A stretch of 64,000 nucleotides of DNA from Strongylocentrotus purpuratus (GCF_000002235.5 NW_022145563.1:1169501-1233500); one strand, 5' to 3'; numbered from the stretch's first letter, positions 22,813 to 34,417 are shown. Numbers and translations are program-made. Notes: a model not told the origin generated them from the letters alone.

Positions 22813-23715
22813 TTATATAATTTACTATATAATATTGTACATACTTCATAATTAATAACGAGCGGGAAAAGGGACGTGAGCTGATGAAATAGTAATTTCA
22901 GTCATAACGCACCCGGCACGCACCACCTGTATCGAATCGGTGAATGGAAGCGTGCGGCATACATGTACATAAGATCAAAATGATTACATGCGTTTCCATG
23001 ACTACCGCGTAGCTCCGGTCAAAGGCACATTCCATATTTATATTAGTCATCAGTATCAGCGATCAATATCGGTTGATTCAATCGTTTTCCATTATGGAAA
23101 CTGGAAAAAGGGAATGTATTAGTCCCTACATCCACGATAATGAATATTAAATGGTAATTGTATAGTATATTTTTCCTGAGATCATTGGATCATCTTAACG
23201 CTGTAAAATGACTGTTTGAATATTAGCCACATTATCAACATTTTTCTAATAACCGAATCATTGCAGACGACATGAAATTGAGCTACCGATAGTTTGCCGA
23301 TATGATCGTGGGCGAGCTAGATCTTCAACAGTAGCTGGCGCTAATGAGTTAGTCTTTTTCAGATTTATCAACCGCATCTGTAGTCAACTTATCGGTTAAT
23401 TGGTTCGACGAGCAGTCATGTTATTTCGATGGGTTGGAAAGAGGGCGGTAAGGAGTAAAGAGAGAAAGGCAGATTGAATATAACAAAAAGTAGGGGGTGG
23501 GGTATATTTACAAATAAGTGGATAAACTTAAAGAGGTTGGCATATAGAGATCAGTGGCGTATCCATCAATAAAAAGGGCAGACCCGGCATTAACCTCTTG
23601 CGCCCCCCCCCCTCATCAACCCCACCGTATGCAGACATTTCAATTCATATGATCCAATCAAAATGGTGGCATGGGTCTTCAGTCAGTCTGGGTGAAATAT
23701 TTTAAGAGAAGCATG
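22813..23715. other. Duplicated non-coding block, copy B
   Basis: Counterpart of 3,410-4,210. No coding frame survives in both copies. Confidence 0.45.
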
Positions 23716-23719
23716 GTCC

Positions 23720-23951
23720 AGACGCAAGCGGACTCGACGTGTACACCTGCACATAATTATGGGTGCACATATGCTCCGAAGTAGGGTGCAGAATTACACC
23801 CTAGAGGGAGCATACGTGCACCCGTAAGGGACGAAGACATTTTCCACAAAAGCAGCATCCCATAGATACTTTGGGGTGCAAACTTGCCCCCTAGAGGGAG
23901 CAGATGTGCACTCTTAGTGTACACGTGTACATGTCGAGTTCGCTTGCGTCT
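23720..23951. mobile_element. Inverted-repeat MITE, ends AGACGCAAGCG, copy B
   Basis: The left AGACGCAAGCGGACTCGAC and the right GTCGAGTTCGCTTGCGTCT are inverted repeats. TGCACC and GGGAGCA words recur inside. It is 232 bp and non-coding. The copy A partner (4,215-4,385) lacks the left end. Confidence 0.7.
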
Positions 23952-23957
23952 TTGTTT

Positions 23958-24199
23958 TAACCTTTTTTTGAGAAAAAAATTGAACAGCGTAATTTTTTTC
24001 CTTCTTGCTTCTGCTTCCATTTAATTTTGTTGAATTTGGCGTAAATATTCATAAATAAATGTAACACGCCAAAAAATTAAAACAACAGCAACAACAACAT
24101 TGATTATAGAAAGTAGAAAGGAGTAATTATTGGGTTTCAAACCCAGTACTCTAGGATTATCGTTCGCTTACCTTACCGATTGAGCAAACGATGGGTTGA
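23958..24199 (-). mobile_element. tRNA-derived SINE-like sequence, copy B
   Basis: Minus-strand tRNA-like head at 24,199-24,130 with TTGCTCAATCGG and GGTTTGAAACCC boxes. It is an orthologous copy of 4,388-4,670, with substitutions in both boxes. Confidence 0.5.
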
Positions 24200-25024
24200 T
24201 GAAAGATGGGATTGCATGATTTGTATAACCTTAACCCTGACCCTTAGAGGGATTGATAGTTTTTATAGAAGATTTTCTGACTTGTTTGTTTCAAATGATA
24301 TTTAGCTAATTGCATTTTGTATAATTATATTATGAAAAGTGAAATCAAATATATATTTGAACATGTTTAATCTTGTTATTTGAATATGGACACAAACTTG
24401 AGGACATATTCAACTTTAAATTATTATTTATTTATTATATAGGTCTTGATGTGACTGCATGTCAACAAGCCCACCGCACGATGTGAAAATTCGACGACCA
24501 TCCCGTGTGCTCAGTGGAGGATCTGCAAAAGCAGCTTGAGATTCTGCCTCCCCGGCACAAGATTCAGTGTGAGCAGCACAAGCAAGAATTGTCCGTGTTC
24601 CGCAACGAAGAGGGTAGCCAACGGCCGATGTGCCTGGCATATGTGCCGACGGCCCATCACGGACATCGTGTCGTCGATCTGGACCAGAAATCGTCCGAGG
24701 TTATAAGGAGGAGTTGCAGAGTCTCGCTCAGGCGGTGAAGGAAATCTGAGAGAGAATCAAGTCCGAGATTTCCAAGACCCGGGATCGAAAGGCAAAAACG
24801 TCGTCCGAGATCTCGATGTTGTTTCGTGACATTCGTGCAAAGCTTCAGAATAGGCACGATGGGGCCGTTTCCGAGCTGGAGAAACAAACCGAAGAGCGGA
24901 CACAACAACTTCGCCACCAGGGAAACAACGCCTTTGATAACAAAAGTCTTTGGCGTCTCAGTTCGAGACGGCTATCGAGTTTGCCGAGCGGTCCTGCGAA
25001 ATAGGGAACGCTGGGAAACTCCTA

Positions 25025-26546
25025 ATGCTACGTTTACATTATGTTCCCGGCGGCCACGGCAGCCCCGTTTGCCCGAAACGTAGTGCGTCGTGGGATTTAG
25101 ACCAATTTTATCTCTGGATTCAAGTTTGGTTAAGTCTTGCCAAGATTTCTCACGGTCTACCACGGTATCCGTGACGGGCCGTGGGGGGAAGGGGATGCTG
25201 AGTCCCAGAGGCTCCAAGGCGCACTCCGGTTCGGCCCGCGTTCTACCATGGATGACAGAACGTTCCCTCCCGGCCCGTCACGTTCTGATGGGGTCCCTCA
25301 CGTTTCTCACGTTCTGATCAAGTTCTGACACGTTTTTCACGTTCTGTCAAGGCTTTCTACGGATGAAACATGGACGCCGGGCCAGGCCCCCCCCCCCCCA
25401 CTCAGTGTTATTTAGGGTACGCATATGCTCGTACCCTCTTTTTGAAAGCACCCCCTATCTGAGGACTGCCAACATTTCCGAACCCCCCTTTCGCGGGCTT
25501 TTCGCGGGCTTTTCCTGCCTTGGAGACCCCCCTAAATCAGGAAAAATGCTCAATGTACCCCCCTAAATTCGGAATAATTTCTCAGGAGTCCAAAGAGATC
25601 AGAGAAAAAAAGAAAAACACCCCTTTTTTAAAGAAATCTCCGGGTGAAAAGTCAAATACACCCCTTTTTTTACAATTCTCGGGCCGGACTTTGTCGCACG
25701 AAAAGTACCCCTTTACCGGACATTTTGGCAACACGCATGCGGTCATTCCGACCTCTGAGTGGGGGGGGGGGGGGGGCCGGGACGCCGGGCAGCTTTGGAG
25801 CACGATTATGCCCACGGTATAAAAAGAAGGCCTCCCAAGCACTACTGGTGGTGGTGGTGATGCAGGACGGAGGGTTTTCGAACGTCTCGGCTTCTTCGGT
25901 GGCATAGCTTGACCTTCTTTCTTCGTATTTTAGAGGCAGTAATGTGTCGTCGATGGCTCAGACTCGAATGAAGCTCCTGCCGCGCCCGTCTTTACTACCT
26001 CCCGACCGCGTGCGCCGTGTCAGAACGCAACGCGCCGCGCCCGTAAACCGTCAGACGCCGGGATGCGCCGTGATTAACGCGACAAAACGGCTACCATTCA
26101 CCCTGGTCTGCCGTGAGAACCGTGGCAAACCGTGGCAAACCGTGGCAAAACGGGACAAAATGCGCAGCAACCGTGAAGCAACCGTGACAAAACGTGCACT
26201 AAACGTGGCAGAACGTGACAAAACTTGAACAGACCGTAAGATGCCGGGGAATGTGCGGGCCTCCCGTCCCACTACGGACCACCTCCAAGTTTTGTTACGG
26301 CCTATTACGGACTGTCGCGTTTTGTTACGTTCACCCCGTTTTACGACGGCCTACTAGGTTTCTCATCCGCACCGTGACTGCCGTGGCAAATTTTTTGACA
26401 GTTTAAAAATGTGACACGGTATCCACGGCAGTCACGGTCTGTCACGTTTGCCCATACGGTCCCCTGCGTTGTGTCACGTCAATCCCGTTTCGTCCACGGT
26501 GGCCTGAAATGTGGTTGCCGTAGCCGCCGGGAACATAGTGTAGCAT
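25025..26546. mobile_element. 1.5-kb word-rich inverted-repeat element in TRIM copy B
   Basis: The left end starts ATGCTACG and reads TTATGTTCCCGGCGGCCACG; the right end is CGTAGCCGCCGGGAACATAG then TGTAGCAT, inverted with respect to the left. TA lies on both sides, and copy A has the uninterrupted site near 5,615 (CTCCTTAGAACC). The body is dozens of degenerate CCGTGGCAAAACG and ACGTTCTG-type words with no open frame of note. Another element sits inside it (25,383-25,779). The superfamily is not decided; a Harbinger-like non-autonomous element is possible. Confidence 0.75.
25383..25779. mobile_element. C-run/G-run MITE, copy 1, nested
   Basis: It starts with a C run then ACTCAGTGTTATTTAGGG and ends GACCTCTGAG plus a G run and CCG. 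GGACGCCGGGC flanks it on both sides (25,372-25,382 and 25,780-25,790), consistent with a target duplication of at least 8 bp lengthened by chance identity. It is nearly identical to 26,773-27,164. Confidence 0.8.
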
Positions 26547-26772
26547 TAGAACCAGGGAACAGGTAATCTCAATGCTCCATGAACTCATAGCTCAGGACCT
26601 CAACGCGTCTGCGTCATTCCAAACAACCGGCAAAGCATTCCTATCTTTGGCGAACGATCACAAAGAGGAATTTTAGGAACTCATCCCTATCGAAAGACTT
26701 CCTTCACGTGTGCATTAATGATGCCGTTCCGAAGCTGATGTTTAACGGATAATTCCCGGATGGTGTCGGATC

Positions 26773-27164
26773 CCCCCCCCCCCCCACTCAGTGTTATTTA
26801 GGGTACGCATAATCGTACCCTCTTTTTGAAAGCACCCCCTATCTGAGGACTGCCAACAGTTCCGAACCCCCCTTTCGCGGGCTTTTCGCGGGCTTTTCCT
26901 GCCTTGGAGACCCCCCTAAAGCAGGAAAAATGCTCAATGTACCCCCCTAAATTCGGAATAATTTCTCAGGAGTCCAAAGAGATGAGAGATAAAAAAAAGA
27001 AAAACACCCCCTTTTTAAAGAAATCTCCGGGTGAAAAGTTAAATACACCCCTTTTTTTTACAATTCTCGGGCCGGACTTTGTAGCACGAAAAGTACCCCC
27101 TTTACCGGACATTTTGGCAACACGCATGCGGTCATTCCGACCTCTGAGGGGGAGGGGGGCCGGG
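26773..27164. mobile_element. C-run/G-run MITE, copy 2, in TRIM copy B
   Basis: Same sequence as copy 1 (ACTCAGTGTTATTTAGGG, CCCTCTTTTTGAAAGCACCC, GACCTCTGAGG). GTCGGATC flanks it at 26,765-26,772 and 27,165-27,172, an exact 8-bp duplication pointing to the hAT superfamily. It separates the coiled-coil part of the TRIM pseudogene from the filamin part. Confidence 0.88.
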
Positions 27165-27609
27165 GTCGGATCATCCTTGCCCGCCACGGCTACGCATAAA
27201 GTTCGAATATCTGCTGTTGTACCCTCCAACCCATCCCTTGATAGTCTGAGCGGTTGTCTCAAGGCGTACTTGCGGTCGCCAGACGGGAGCAGCGTTGAGT
27301 GCGTAGATGGCGAGCAAGGCGGCGACTTCTACGAATGTTGCTGGTAAGCTGATAATGTCCGTATTGAGGAACGGTCAGCCCATCGCCAATAGTCCCTTTT
27401 TCATCAACGTGTGTGGGATTTTGAGTTTTCACGAACGGACAAATCTCCAAGGAGATAAATTACCCGTTTGTGGGAGGGCACGAGCCGCAACGCGGCGACA
27501 CGGGCAGTTTAAAGTAGCCAGTTAGGCTTTCTCAAGCGAATTAAATGTTGGCACTGCAGTATGACCGCAGGGCAAAGACTCCGTTGTGGCTCTTTTTAAA
27601 TTTTCGGGG

Positions 27610-27668
27610 GGCCCTCCTTCCCCCCCCCCCCCAAAAAAAAAATAATAATAATAATAATAATAATGCTC
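27610..27668 (+). repeat. C run, A run and TAA microsatellite
   Basis: A C run of about 14, then A residues and seven or eight AAT units. It looks like the end of a G/C-run element with a simple-repeat tail. Confidence 0.7.
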
Positions 27669-27903
27669 CCCTCCCCCTACAGGCTAAATATTACATTTTA
27701 AACACATATACATAAATCTAGGTTTGTTTGACTCTCGATTCGATCCCTTTCTCCCTCATTCTGCAGTCGTTTTGCCTTGTACTATTTCCCTCCATTTTTC
27801 CTCTCTTTTATTTTTCCCAAAAAAAATCCATAATTTCTTAGCTACATATTTGTTCTATTTATTGATTTTCTAAGTACACTTTGTTCATTTTATATTGTAA
27901 AAC

Positions 27904-28077
27904 AGCATCTGAGGAACTAACACTACAACAAGCTCTGCTTCAAGTAAGTTCCTCTTTTCTCGTGCTATTTATATTATATTTGTCGTTTCATTGCATATTT
28001 TTGTTGTATTATACTTATTCACTGCATTTTGTTTTTGCATGAGAAATAAAATCATTTGAATCAAATGAATCAATCCG
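27904..28077 (+). mobile_element. LINE-like 3' tail, copy B, first occurrence
   Basis: The fullest example of the module: GCATCTGAGGAACTAACACT through TTTGCATGAGAAATAAAATC to a TTGAATCAAATGAATCAAT tail. In copy A (6,470) the first 70 bp are missing. Confidence 0.5.
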
Positions 28078-28079
28078 AT

Positions 28080-30232
28080 GATTATTGTACACCGCCGAAT
28101 GTTAAATTTAAATTCAAATGTATCATGTACTATTAATATCTTGTTTATTTTGAAAATAAACGGTTGGCATGCAGCTTTGCGATTGAATTGAATATTGGTA
28201 CAAAGGTTATTCCTTAGAAATTCAGCCATACTCTTTACTTGGCCAAAAACAGTGATAACGCTCACACGTGCAAATACTGACGAATATCATAAACGCTTTG
28301 AGTTCAAGTGGCTATTTCATAGATTAGATGGGAGAGGGGAGGGACTCAAACATGGAAGTGCTTTCAAAGGTTTAACTTTATTTTTTTCATTTGGTTAAAA
28401 TAGTATTTTAATTGGACAAATTATTTTTAAAAATATCTCATATCTATAGCACATAGTTTTTATACAAGAAAAAACAGCACATCCCAAACATGTACTATTA
28501 ATATCTGGTTAATATCTGGTTTATTTATTTAAAAAAAACATCTGGCAGCTTTGCGATTGAATTTTAATATGGATTGGGTACAAAGGTTATTCCTTAGATT
28601 CAAGCCATACTCTTTACTTGGCCAAAAACCGTGATAATGTGAAGTGCTTTTAAAGGTTAATATGAAGAAAAAATATCCACGACAGCAGATATTAGGCTAT
28701 TACATTGGCACTGTGCAGTTTGCCGGTTGGGACCTTCCATATCAGAGGATTTACATGTTCGTTTTCCTGAGTAGTTTGAGGAGATTTCCATCAAACTAAG
28801 TCACGTAACTGTTAATTTCTTGGAGGTAAAGGTCAGAAGTTGTGGCAATTTGCATGATTCGAAGGTAATCGCCTATGTTCAACACAACCTTGTGACTTGC
28901 CGTTCCAGTACTTCAATTAAAGGTAAGCTGAACGGTCTGATTCTCGCCATGTACATGCAAGTATGCACAAACGTTCATAATATTTCAAAGCGAAATCTAA
29001 TTTTGACAGCATCTGCAAACATTTTACGAAAGAGCATTTAGGACACGAACATAATATTAAAAACCTGTAGTGTTTTATAGTATGTTTAATAGTGTTTTGC
29101 AGGCGCGTAGCCACGGGGGGGGGGGGGGGGGGGGCACGTGCCCCCCCTAAAATTTCCACGATCGGTTGAAATTTTGTAGACCCCTTTTTTTGACCTCGAT
29201 CGATTACATGTATGTGCCCCCCCCCCAAACATCAAACTCTGGCTACGCTCCTGGTGTTTTGTAAATTCAAACCAACCAGTTGAACATCGAAAGATCATGA
29301 AACGTTTAGTTGGTGTTTAACTAGTTCTGTGACGTCACACTATTGAATGAAGTGTAGATTATGGTTACGAATTTACAGAAAACTGTAGATTTGTAACACA
29401 TCCAAATATTACTGTAGATTCGTTAAGATATTTGTAGATTTACGATATTGTACTGCTAAAATGAGGTAAAATTGAAAAGCGTTAATATTGCGAACCAGTA
29501 CCACACTGCAATATTTGACATGCACATGATTTAATAAGTAGCCTACTATGTTTACGTTCCCTTCTAATATTTTGGTTAATCAGGGGTTTTTCGCATAGTG
29601 TTTTCTTCGGATTTGTTTAGATTTGCCGCTTTGATTTTTTTAAAATTTATTGTACAGTGTTGATCATATTTATAATTTTTACAATTTTTACAGTATTTCA
29701 TATTTTTTTAATTTAATTTTTAATTTTTATTTGTTTTTATTATCATTTTTATTCAATCTTTGTTTTATTTATTGTCTATATTTCATCCCAATTTAAATTT
29801 TAAACCTTTCGTTGTTTGTGTTTAAATTCGCAATATAAAAGAAAAAAAATCAGTGGATATCCCTTTGTTGAAGATAATGTTCATATCTGGTCTTACCCAA
29901 TTTAATTTACGTTTTATGATAATTCTTCTTTCGTTTTTGAATTTCTGGCCTTTGCACACACAAACACACACATTAATAATGTACAATCCTAAAGAGAATG
30001 GACAAACAACTGGAGAAATCAAATGACCTCTAGAAACCTACTCAATCAATATTTCTCAGAATATATTCCAAAGCAAGGTATTCTCCAAACGAAATTATTT
30101 CCTGTGGTGAAATAATGAGATAGTATTCCGATGAGTACTCCATAAGCTCAAGGGAGAAAATGTGGTTCTCCCTGGTATCAAAGAGCTCTATGCAAAAATG
30201 AGTTGCTTGCTTGCCTACTTCTTTTCATGGTG
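28080..30232. other. Duplicated AT-rich block, copy B (partner 6,570-8,558)
   Basis: Same internal CTGGCAGCTTTGCGATTG repeat (28,165 and 28,540) and the same AAAG|GTAAGCTG junction at 28,921. A hAT-type MITE is inserted at 29,100. No supported gene. Confidence 0.5.
29100..29253. mobile_element. hAT-type MITE with exact 8-bp target duplication, copy B
   Basis: The termini are CAGGCGCGTAGCCACGGGG and CTCTGGCTACGCTCCTG, flanked by GTGTTTTG at 29,092-29,099 and 29,254-29,261. Copy A at 7,582-7,589 has a single GTGTTTTG and no insert. It is 154 bp with a 20-G run and a C run, non-coding. Confidence 0.92.
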
Positions 30233-30331
30233 GTTGGTGTTAAAACTCCTCAGATCACTCCCGTAAGATAGCATCAATAGCGTTTAATACATTCAGCATA
30301 ATTAAGCAAGTTTCCCACTAAGTCGATTTGG

Positions 30332-30527
30332 AGCCTCGAGTCGTGGCAAGCTGGCACGAGTTTGAACTCGCTTGAAATTTACTAATTTGTATGATATTTG
30401 CATGACTGATCTACGACGCAACATCGAGTTTCCTACGATGGATGTACGAGTGAACCGAGCGCGATACGAGTCACGCGAGCTCGGTATGAGTTGCGATGAC
30501 CTGTGTACGACGTTTACCGATCTACCA
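30332..30527. mobile_element. CGAGT-word insertion, copy B only
   Basis: Copy A reads straight through this site (near 9,024). The inserted 196 bp are rich in CGAGTT, GAGTCGTGG and TACGAGT words in both orientations. It uses the vocabulary seen at 35,160-35,400. No clear target duplication. Confidence 0.6.
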
Positions 30528-30767
30528 ACGAGTTATCAATATGCATAATTTTGGCGCTCTCCAAAATAAAGATGGATGCCACAAGCATATTTGCTCTGCT
30601 GGAGGAAGAACAGGCCTTGATCTTCTGCACAATCGGGGCGACCCTGTTGTCAAGGAGGAGCCGCCGAAAAAGAGATGTTCAGGAAGGAGACAAGAGTAAT
30701 ATTAATGGAGGGTTTGAAGGTGGCGAGTTGGTACGAAGAGTGCAGCGCGAGCTTGTCATCTATATAA

Positions 30768-32660
30768 TAATACTCTAAGGCGTCGAGGGGGGTATCTGGG
30801 GTCCATTTTACAGCGCCCAAATCTCCCCTCCCGCCCGCCCCCGGTCGCCGCCGGGCGGTCCCGCGGACGGACGGCGTTTTAATCTACCCATTTGGCCACG
30901 TCCCCGTTCGAACTTCGGTCGCGGTCGCCGTCGACGTCGATAAAGGCGGTTTCGGGGTCCCGGGGAGGACGGGCGGACGAGGGCACGGCGGGCGTCGCGG
31001 ATTGCAAGGAGGCGACGAACCCGCGAGAGCGAGTCGGCAAGGCGTGCATCCGCCCTCTGTGCAATCAACAAAGAGACACACAGCGGACGAGAATCTACTC
31101 TGTCAATGGATGTAGCACATCACGTAGTAACGGTTGTGGCTTACCCCGAGTTTAGGCCTCTTGCTATAGGATACGCTTTGTAGCATGTAAGAGAAATACA
31201 CATTAACAGATGACTCACCCGGGTGAGGGGATGTAAGAAATGCACGCTCTCACGGGTTGGGCTTACCCGTGTTATGCGTCTTTTTATATGATATGCTTTT
31301 GTAGGCCAGCCGGACCTGCTGCGTGTACGAACGTACGTGTATAATGTATGCGATGATTCTACGCTCACCGTCACACGCACAGCTCAGTCGCTTCGTCTTT
31401 GATTTTATGATGATTGCCGTGATTTATATATAGTTTACGTGAATAGAGGTATGCAAGCAGGGTTACTTTGGTATTATCCTGTTCATGTTTACTGAATATT
31501 GAAAATCATTCTTCAAAGTAAAGTTTTCACAAGAAATTCATCGTAACTGACAGTTCAGTTGCAAGCTAGCTGCCATGAGGCACGGGCAGTGCAGTGCGCC
31601 ACTGCTTCCGAGCACTGCCGGAACTGTGACTGTGTGTGAGGTGAGGTGAGCTGAGCTGAGCTATTATAGAGTAGACTCGACAACATTTTTTAAATTGCTC
31701 TTATTGCCCCTATATTTCAATATAGTTTCGTGACTATAGAGGTATGAAACCTGAGCTTAGATTGTGATTATTCTGTCCATGTATAGTTGTATGCTAAATT
31801 TCGATAATCATTTTTCAAAGTAAAGTTTTCACAAGAAAATCAGACGGTCGTTTAAAAACATAGCCATTGGCATTGTCTATAGCTGGATAGAATACTTTTA
31901 CTATGATACAGTTCCTTCATCAAATCAATGCATTAAAACGGGTATTACGGAGCGTCATTCATGGTCAAACAGCGTTATAAAAATCGTCTAGATTCTAGGC
32001 ATAGACCTTATATATATATATATGTGATGTAGTAGAAATAGGATGTGATGTTTAATGGAAAAAATTAATCAGTAATCATAGCTATCTCTAGCCCTTTTCT
32101 TCTCCAGAACTCTGGGGCTTAAAACCGGCCGTAATTGCAGCAGATGCTGTATTTTCTGAGCTGAAGTGAATTTTTATTTTTTTAAATTGAACCGGTTGAT
32201 ATATTTCATTGACGTTTCTTACAGGTATTCGGACAATGATCCCGGTCAACTTGATACCTCATTCATGAATAACGGAGCTGTATTTCTTGCGTACGCGAAG
32301 AAAATGACCGAAAAGAAGCTCGCCACGCAAACACAGAAATTTATGAATATCAATCAATATTTTTAATTAAAATATAATAGGTCTATTTTAAATTTAAATC
32401 AGTCAAGTCTTTATTTGATATTTATTAGCTTATTTTTAAATAAAATATAATATTTTAAATTTAAATCAGTCAAGTCTTAATTTGATATTTATTAGCTTAT
32501 TTCATGATGAAATCAATTATAAATACAATTGTAAATAGAATTGTTATATATGTCAATCTTTACGGAAGCTAAAGGCTGAAAAGTTTGATGCCGCGGACCA
32601 ATGCAAAATGGCTGCCACAGCAAAGAGCGCCCGTTTAACGGGCGCAAACAGCTAGTCACT
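30768..32660 (+). repeat. 1.9-kb tandem unit 1 (copy B only)
   Basis: Matches unit 2 at offsets near 1,900: 30,768 with 32,665 (TAATAC/TCTAAGG then a G run), 31,140 with 33,030 (CTTACCCC blocks), 31,400 with 33,310 (ATTGCCG.GATTT) and 31,900 with 33,830 (CATCAAATCAATGCAT). Identity is modest, so it is an old duplication. A block at about 30,815-31,050 is strikingly GC- and CpG-rich against AT-rich surroundings. Within the unit the AAAGTTTTCACAAGAAA module occurs twice (31,520 and 31,820). Confidence 0.65.
32225..32366 (+). other. Possible terminal coding exon, 46 codons
   Basis: After a T-rich tract and TTTCTTACAG, an open frame reads YSDNDPGQLDTSFMNNGAVF and continues LAYAKKMTEKKL ... INQYF to a TAA at 32,366, followed by AT-rich sequence with AATAAAAT-type signals. 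Base composition jumps from AT-rich to balanced exactly over the frame, as an exon would. I do not recognise the protein and no further exon was found, so a pseudo-exon is equally possible. Confidence 0.3.
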
Positions 32661-33870
32661 ATAAGTAATACGCTAAGGCTCCGCGGGGGGGGGGGGCGCG
32701 ACGTCTCCGCCGGCCTTTGTATTCTATTGTTTTTTAATGAGATCGCCGACCCAAGTTGGTGCAGCTATCTCCTCCTGAACCCTCCCCTCGGGGTACCGGT
32801 GACCGGTGCCGTCGTCCGCGGGAGAGTCAACTCTGTCGAATTGGCTATACTCCGCCCGAGGTCCTCCTCCGTGTCGACGTCCAGGGCGAAAACAGACGCG
32901 ATATGCATAATGCATGATATGCGTGACGACAGAGAAACTTCATGGATATTCAACATAACATCCGTAGACACACGACCGATGACTATCCACTCAAGTAAGT
33001 TGCGTATTAAATGCACGCTGAATGGGTATGACTTACCCCGTGTTAGGTATCTTCCTATATGATATTCTCTATATAGACCGCGCCGTCGATCACACTCATT
33101 TCTTTGCAGTTCTCAAAGAGACACACAACAAATGACAAACCACTCACATTATGTTGCGTATTAAATGCTCTATGCAAAGGGCGGGATCACCGAGAGTAAA
33201 GCGTCTTGCTATAGGATGTGCTATAGGATGTGCTTAAGCGCTGCACAAGCCACAGAGATACACACGAAGCTTCCCGTCCACGTCCTAACTTAGAGACCTA
33301 TTTCCATCATTATTGCCGCGATTTTTATATAGTTTTCGTGAATGGAGGTATGGAATCAAAGCTTATTTTGTGATTATTACTGCCATGTATACAAAATTTT
33401 GATTATCATTTTCTAAAGGAAAGTTTTCACAAGAAAACCATTGGACTGACAGTTCAGTCGCAAGCTGCCTTCAATCAACACGCAGTGCAGTGTGTGTGAG
33501 TTGAGATGAGCTTGCAGGAAGCTCCAACACCGGGACCGCGCCCCGCAGGCGTCCGACGCCTGCGGCGCCGGTGTTGAGCTTCCTGCAAGCTCATCTCAAC
33601 TCATTTGACACTTTGAAATTGTTATCTGTTGGTTTGCATCATTATTGCCGCGATTTCAATATAGTTTCGTGAATAGATTTACGAAACCTGAGCTTAGAAT
33701 TAGTAAAAATATTACTAATGTCTACGTTTTTAAACGACTGTCTGATTTTCTTGTGAAAATTTTACTTTGAAAAATGATTATCGAAATTCATGGTCAGAAA
33801 TAATCACAATCTAGGTTCATTATGTTACAGTTCTTGCATCAAATCAATGCATGAAAACTTAGTTATTGAA
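32661..33870 (+). repeat. 1.9-kb tandem unit 2 (copy B only)
   Basis: Diverged direct repeat of 30,768-32,660, again opening with a G run and a GC-rich block (32,690-32,900). The ATTGCCGCGATTT module occurs at 33,315 and 33,645, and the second one folds back on itself (33,700-33,830 is inverted relative to 31,740-31,850). Confidence 0.62.
33498..33602. repeat. 105-nt strong hairpin
   Basis: GAGTTGAGATGAGCTTGCAG and its exact complement CTGCAAGCTCATCTCAACTC form the outer stem, continued by CCAACACCGG/CCGGTGTTG and an inner CCGCAGGCGTC/GACGCCTGCGG. Two or three small internal loops separate the stems. It lies inside tandem unit 2. Confidence 0.85.
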
Positions 33871-34139
33871 CTAGAATTTTTTTTTTTTTTTTTTTTAAAT
33901 AGGCAATTATGAAGTAGGAAGCCTGAAACCTTAGCCTACTAAACAAATCTCAACAAAGTGTAGGCCTATCCTTTTATGAATTAATGAAAAAGTAGCCCCA
34001 GACAAAAGAGCCCCCGAAAGTTGAAAAAGTAGCCCCCGAAAATTTCCCAAAAATTTGAAATGGAGCCTCCGAAATGAAAAACTTAATTTTTTGCCTGCGC
34101 CCCCCTCTAGAATCCCTCGGATTTCCGCGGGTCCTGAGT

Positions 34140-34400
34140 TGAGTGTATATATAATATAGGGGTGGGGTCCACGGGTTTCAAGGGGCCATAAACCCCCAAG
34201 AGCTCGGGGGTTACATTCTTCAAAGTTGGGGGGGGGGGGAGAGATCAGATCGCAGCGGGTTGAGTGTATATATAATATAGGCGTGGGGTCCACGGGTTTC
34301 AAGGGGCCATAAACCCCCGAAAGCTCGGGGGGTTTAGGCGTTTAATTAGGGTCAGATGAGCATATTTGTAATACTTTATTTGTGACACTTGCGAGTCACT
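34140..34400 (-). repeat. Inverted relative of the 100-bp tandem repeat, two units
   Basis: GGGGTCCACGGGTTTCAAGG occurs twice 118 bp apart, and on the minus strand the order is the same as in 5,881-6,390 (GTCACAAATA, ATCTGACC, CCCCGAG). A G run lies between the units. Confidence 0.65.
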
Positions 34401-34417
34401 AATTGGCGTGGGGTCAA

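Larger units (their letters stand above)
24470..27530 (+). pseudogene. TRIM-family pseudogene with filamin domain, copy B, split by two insertions
   Basis: Reading 5' to 3': a short tail of B-box 1 (FDDHPVCSVEDLQKQ after a frame break at 24,484). Then B-box 2 from Cys at 24,568 (CEQH, MCLAY, HHGH; two of the expected Cys are Arg and Tyr). Then coiled-coil sequence (YKEELQSLAQAVKEI, stop, SEISKTRDRKAKTSSEIS, LEKQTEERTQQL) to about 25,020. After the 25,025-26,546 insert come VISMLHELIAQDLNASASF and FLSLANDHKEEF, then a stop. After the 26,773-27,164 insert a filamin-type Ig repeat follows in two frames (KVRISAVV, YLRSPDGSSVE, then VAGKLIMSVLRNGQPIANSP and FFINV). The order matches TRIM proteins with B-boxes, coiled coil and filamin repeat (TRIM2/3/45/71-like). 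No RING or NHL part is seen. Dead host gene; which TRIM subfamily is uncertain. Confidence 0.8.

Noticed and set aside
30800-31080. Ribosomal RNA spacer or coding gene in the GC-rich block
   Set aside because: No rRNA core sequence recognised. Overlapping Arg/Pro-rich frames on both strands are what GC-rich sequence gives by chance.
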